This document shows positions 61,022 to 64,000 of a stretch of DNA of 64,000 nucleotides, in pieces. How positions within the stretch are numbered: position 1 is the stretch's first letter; every line of letters starts with the position of its first letter. The position numbers and the translations under genes are program-made. The notes beneath the pieces were generated by a model, which was not told the DNA's origin, did no database searches, and saw only the letters and a list, made by a program, of their open reading frames with translations. Source of the DNA: an uncultured Oscillospiraceae bacterium (GTDB lineage: Bacteria > Bacillota > Clostridia > Oscillospirales > Oscillospiraceae); the NCBI GenBank assembly GCA_934636865.1, contig CAKUBI010000004.1, forward strand, positions 1 through 64,000. The letters run 5' to 3'.

Positions 61022-61423
61022 TCATTTGAGGTCCAGCCACGTCTGGTCGAAGCCATAGGGCAGGAGCTCCTTGATGTGCAGGCGCTTTTCCTCTCCGTTT
61101 TTATTCAGGCACACGACCTCCATGTCGGGTCCGAACTCATAGAGCACCTGACGGCACGCGCCGCAGGGATAGCAGTAATCGTCGCTGCGCCCTGCGATCA
61201 CAATGCGCTTGAAGCGGCGGTGCCCCTCGCTCACGGCCTTGAACGCCGCCGTGCGCTCGGCGCAGTTCGTCAGCCCGTAGCTTGAATTTTCGATGTTGCA
61301 GCCGGTGAACACCGCGCCGTCCTCGCATTCGAGCGCCGCGCCCACGGGAAAGTGGGAGTACGGCACGTAGGCCATGTCCAGCATGGCGACGGCCTTTTCC
61401 TTGAGTTCCTCCAAAGTTGCCAT
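61022..61423 (-). CDS. cdd: Cytidine deaminase
   Basis: 133 residues. Zinc site in GCNIENSSYGLTNCAERTA (catalytic CAE) and PCGACRQVL. Converts (deoxy)cytidine to (deoxy)uridine, feeding udp and udk. It follows the deacetylase gene by 15 bases. Confidence 0.97.
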   Translation of the reverse strand: MATLEELKEKAVAMLDMAYVPYSHFPVGAALECEDGAVFTGCNIENSSYGLTNCAERTAAFKAVSEGHRRFKRIVIAGRSDDYCYPCGACRQVLYEFGPDMEVVCLNKNGEEKRLHIKELLPYGFDQTWLDLK

Positions 61424-61438
61424 TTCAGAAACGCCTCC

Positions 61439-62692
61439 TTACCAGTCTACGCCGAGATCCGGGCGAACAGACGTGTCCATAATGTCCTCGGCATTGTAAA
61501 ATTGCAGATAGCGGCTGCGCGAGTGGCGCAGCGTCGTGCCGTCCGGGTGCAGGCGGTCGCAGATGACCGCGGAAATGTCAGGCTTCACATAGCTGAACGA
61601 GCTCGTGCCGACGCTCGCGAAGATGCGGAAGCCCTGGCTCTGCAAATACTGGAAGCGCTCGCCGGTCTGGTGCCAGTCGTCGCCGTCGGGACGGCCGCCA
61701 TGCGGATAGAACAGGATCTGCGTCGGCCCCACGAGCGAGCCGACCTCGTCCGCCCAGCGCTCGGTGTCGTTGATGACGGTCTGCAGCGGCTTGGTGTCCA
61801 GCCGGATGTGGCCCCAGGTGTGGCTGCCGAACGTCCAGCCCGTCTCCTTCAGGCGCGCGATCACGGGCTTGACGGCCTCGATCTCGCTCGCGCGGTAGGC
61901 GTCGAACGCCGGCCGGTCGGGGCTGTCCTGCGCGATGTCGCGGTCATCCTGCGTGCGGTAGCCGAGGATGCCCTGATAGCCCGTCAGTGAGAAGATGGCC
62001 TTCGCGCCGTTCAGCGAAAAGTCGGGATGCTCGTAGACAAACTGGTCGAGGATCGGCGTCGCGTCCAGCTCCTTGGTCAAAAATGTCTCATTCGTGTACG
62101 GATTCGTGCACTGCGCCCAGATCTCCCCGTCCTCGCCCACGACGAGCTTGCTCGTAAAGCCCTCGTCGAGCATGTAGGGGTAGTAGTTCACATCGTCAAA
62201 GCTGATGATGAGCGGCTTTTTGCCCTCGGGCAGCATGAGGGTGTTGCGCACCATATGCGTACCGGTCTCGTCCGTCACCTCGCTCCACACGTCCTCCATC
62301 GCGACCAGAATGTAGCCCTTGTCGTAAACGGACTGCAAAATCTTGTTGTATTCGTCCACCGTCACCATCCAGTCGTCCAGACCGTAGCGCTGGTCCTGGC
62401 TGGCATTGCAGTCGTGGAACGCCCACTGCGGATAGGCAATGATCGGGTGGAAAAAGAGGTGCTCCACCACCTGATCCGGTCCCCAGGCCTGCGTCAGCTG
62501 GTCCTCGGACCAGTAATTGCGCACCGCGTCGTAGGGGTCGGTCTGATCGTCCGATGTGTCGCCGCCGTTCGGGTCCTCCGTGTTTGTTCCCGGATCGTCC
62601 GGGGGCGTTTCGCCGTCGCTCTTCGCACCGCAGGCGGCGAGCAGCGACAGCACCATCCATGCGCTGAGCAGCAGCGCAAGAAATCGCTTCAT
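61439..62692 (-). CDS. Polysaccharide deacetylase-like lipoprotein
   Basis: 417 residues. Signal peptide with lipobox LLAACG, acidic Pro/Asp/Thr linker, and a NodB-like domain: the first Asp pair in LIISFDDVNYY, the zinc His pair in GSHTWGHIRL and a Pro/Gly motif FYPHGG. An extra N-terminal domain (about 50-150) precedes it. Removes acetyl groups from cell-surface glycans, probably peptidoglycan or exopolysaccharide. Confidence 0.9.
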   Translation of the reverse strand: MKRFLALLLSAWMVLSLLAACGAKSDGETPPDDPGTNTEDPNGGDTSDDQTDPYDAVRNYWSEDQLTQAWGPDQVVEHLFFHPIIAYPQWAFHDCNASQDQRYGLDDWMVTVDEYNKILQSVYDKGYILVAMEDVWSEVTDETGTHMVRNTLMLPEGKKPLIISFDDVNYYPYMLDEGFTSKLVVGEDGEIWAQCTNPYTNETFLTKELDATPILDQFVYEHPDFSLNGAKAIFSLTGYQGILGYRTQDDRDIAQDSPDRPAFDAYRASEIEAVKPVIARLKETGWTFGSHTWGHIRLDTKPLQTVINDTERWADEVGSLVGPTQILFYPHGGRPDGDDWHQTGERFQYLQSQGFRIFASVGTSSFSYVKPDISAVICDRLHPDGTTLRHSRSRYLQFYNAEDIMDTSVRPDLGVDW

Positions 62693-62910
62693 ATGGTATC
62701 TCCTTCTCTCATCTCGCTTGTTTTCGTAGCCTTTCGCCGGGGTAGAGTATAGCAGACTTCACTCTATTTGACTACGCCTTTCGCTGTTTTGTTCCCATTT
62801 GTAACTATTTGGCAATGAAATCGACAAAGTCTGCAAAAGCATGTAGAATGAGGGTAAGGCGCTGCACAACGGCAGGCGGTTTGTCACACCACCCGAAAGG
62901 GGGTGCGATC

Positions 62911-63012
62911 ATGCGGATTACGTTCCATATCAAACAGTTTACTGTTACGATCATCGTAAAAAGCAGAAACCGCTCCCCATTTCCCCGCGCTTGTCAAGCG
63001 CGGGGAATTTTT
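62911..63012 (+). CDS. Possible short peptide, hydrophobic beta type
   Basis: The ATG at 62911 follows AGGGGGTG and begins MRITFHIKQFTVTIIVKSRN, a compact beta-type pattern. The frame has no stop; it runs through a terminator hairpin and into the downstream fibre-like gene. The annotated end is the hairpin, chosen as a practical limit. It could be an independent leader peptide or the N-terminus of a longer form of the fibre-like protein. Confidence 0.4.
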
Positions 63013-63013
63013 T
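62983..63013 (+). terminator. Terminator-like hairpin in the leader of the fibre-like gene
   Basis: An 11-bp GC-rich near-perfect palindrome (62983-62993 with 62995-63005; the innermost pairs must open to form a loop) is followed by a T-run. It may attenuate transcription into the fibre-like gene. Confidence 0.75.
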
Positions 63014-63108
63014 CTCCGTTGCCGCGAAACGTCCCACGCGCCGCACCCTGCCGCCTAATGTCGGCAGGGCGCTTTGCGCCCGCGACAACAAAAAAGGAGA
63101 AACGAGCC

Positions 63109-63615
63109 ATGAAAAAGACCACAAACTATCAGCTCCCGCAGTGGGAGCTGGACGATTTCATCAAAATGAACGACTTCAACGCCATGACGCAGGCGCTGGA
63201 CACCGCGCTCAAAACTGACGCCGACGCGCTCAGCACGGAGCAGACGACCCGCGCGCAGGCCATCGGCGCGCTGGCGGCCGCGCTCGGCACAGCCGGGCAG
63301 AACTGCCGCATCGCCTACGGCACCTACACCGGCACAGGCACAGTCGGCAGTGCGAACCCGACCTCGCTGACTCTGCCCTTCAATCCCATGATCGTCTTGA
63401 TCCGCGCCGTGTCGGCGTCCGCCAGCCTGTACACCACGGTGCTGCTGCGCGGCTGCACCGGCGCGATGGCCGTCTGCGGCGACATGTACGGCATGCTCGT
63501 GCAGTGGGGCGAGAAAAGCGTGAGCTGGTACACGAGCGAGACGGACTATGCCGCCTGGCAGGACAACCTCTCCGGCGTGACCTACGCCTACGTCGCGCTC
63601 GGCGCGCCGGAATAA
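63109..63615 (+). CDS. Orphan phage tail-fibre-like protein
   Basis: 168 residues. The N-terminus (MKKTTNYQLPQWELDDFIKM) matches the usual opening of Firmicutes phage fibre proteins, then a helix and a beta-rich C-terminal domain (NPMIVLIRAVSAS and VTYAYVALGAP) as in fibre tips. Its own ribosome site AAAAAAGGAG precedes the ATG at 63109. It stands alone, 16 kb from the contractile tail module, which lacks a fibre gene. Convergent with the partial gene at the right edge. Confidence 0.75.
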   Translation: MKKTTNYQLPQWELDDFIKMNDFNAMTQALDTALKTDADALSTEQTTRAQAIGALAAALGTAGQNCRIAYGTYTGTGTVGSANPTSLTLPFNPMIVLIRAVSASASLYTTVLLRGCTGAMAVCGDMYGMLVQWGEKSVSWYTSETDYAAWQDNLSGVTYAYVALGAPE

Positions 63616-63625
63616 GCGGAACAAC

Positions 63626-63659
63626 AAAAAACAGCCCCGGACCTTGCGGTCCGGGGCTG
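63626..63659 (-). terminator. Terminator of the right-edge gene
   Basis: 12-bp stem (63632-63643 with 63648-63659) with six T on the minus strand. Confidence 0.93.
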
Positions 63660-63700
63660 AAACATTTATGGGATGTTTTTTCTCCGATCAGTCGATCAGA

Positions 63701-64000
63701 TTAGTCCTCGATGGCGCCCCAGATGAAGGCGTAGAGGATGGTCTGACCATCGTCGCCGATCAGGACGGTAGCCTGCTGGCCAGCCTTGAAGGAGGCAGCA
63801 TTACCGACCTCGACCTCGCCGGTAGCGGAGTCAACGAGCCAGATAACAGAGGTACCCTCGGCAACAACATAGCCCTTCGCATCATCAACGAACTTGATGA
63901 CAGCGCCGGAAGCAGCCTTGTCGATGGTGACGGTCACGAAGCCGGTGACGGGCTTGGCGTCGATGACGAGACCCTCGGTGTCATAGACCAGGGTGACGGC
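63701..64000 (-). CDS. C-terminal end of a protein running off the window
   Basis: The frame is open to base 64000, so only the last 99 residues are seen. They are beta-rich, acidic and without cysteines (VTIDKAASGAVIKFVDDAKG, VLIGDDGQTILYAFI), resembling repeated extracellular domains of surface proteins. A GTG at 63937 is an in-frame codon, not a likely start. Function not assignable. Confidence 0.7.
   Translation of the reverse strand, partial: AVTLVYDTEGLVIDAKPVTGFVTVTIDKAASGAVIKFVDDAKGYVVAEGTSVIWLVDSATGEVEVGNAASFKAGQQATVLIGDDGQTILYAFIWGAIED

Overview
This window is a stretch of chromosome from a GC-rich, anaerobic, amino-acid-fermenting Clostridia, most likely Oscillospiraceae or a close relative. 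That placement is inferred from the complete 2-hydroxyglutarate-pathway gene set, strong AGGAGG-type ribosome sites, several TTG starts with good Shine-Dalgarno sequences, rho-independent terminators and the protein families present. No rRNA, tRNA or CRISPR array was seen.

Layout. 1-9.4 kb (minus strand): nucleoside uptake and breakdown, with a BMP-type nucleoside ABC transporter (nupN, nupO, nupP, partial nupQ), a PTS-IIC-like membrane protein under a niacin-type repressor, and deoC-deoD-uridine kinase. 9.5-14.6 kb: M18 aminopeptidase, MFS exporter, M3 oligoendopeptidase and a small membrane protein. 14.8-22.7 kb (plus): a dipeptide/oligopeptide ABC transporter (dppABCDF) with an oversized binding protein and an oversized DppC. 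23.0-32.4 kb (minus): all genes from glutaconate CoA-transfer to the sodium-pumping glutaconyl-CoA decarboxylase (gctAB, gcdA, hgdCAB, gcdDCB). Together these give peptide import, peptide cleavage and glutamate fermentation to crotonyl-CoA.

32.8-47.1 kb (minus): a compact 14.3 kb PBSX-like contractile-phage late module. It has terminase, portal, protease, capsid, sheath, tube, baseplate and lysis genes. It has no integrase, repressor, replication or early genes, no recognised tail fibre, and only a 168-residue protein where the tape measure should be. A classic A AAA AAA slippery site sits in its tail-chaperone pair. An orphan fibre-like gene lies 16 kb away at 63.1 kb. This is the best candidate in the window for an undescribed system: a gene-transfer-agent-like or otherwise domesticated phage particle.

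47.2-64 kb: phosphoglycolate-type phosphatase; udp-racemase-thyA-dfrA (nucleoside breakdown, thymidylate and folate); recG; a glycosyltransferase with an AbrB-like regulator; an acyl-CoA ligase paired with an acyltransferase-like protein that lacks the usual catalytic His; a glycerophosphodiesterase; an MFS sugar transporter; an unknown gene with a strong promoter; cytidine deaminase; a polysaccharide-deacetylase lipoprotein; the fibre-like orphan; and the C-terminal end of a gene running off the right edge. Nucleoside salvage (nup, deoC, deoD, udk, udp, cdd, thyA) recurs across the window.
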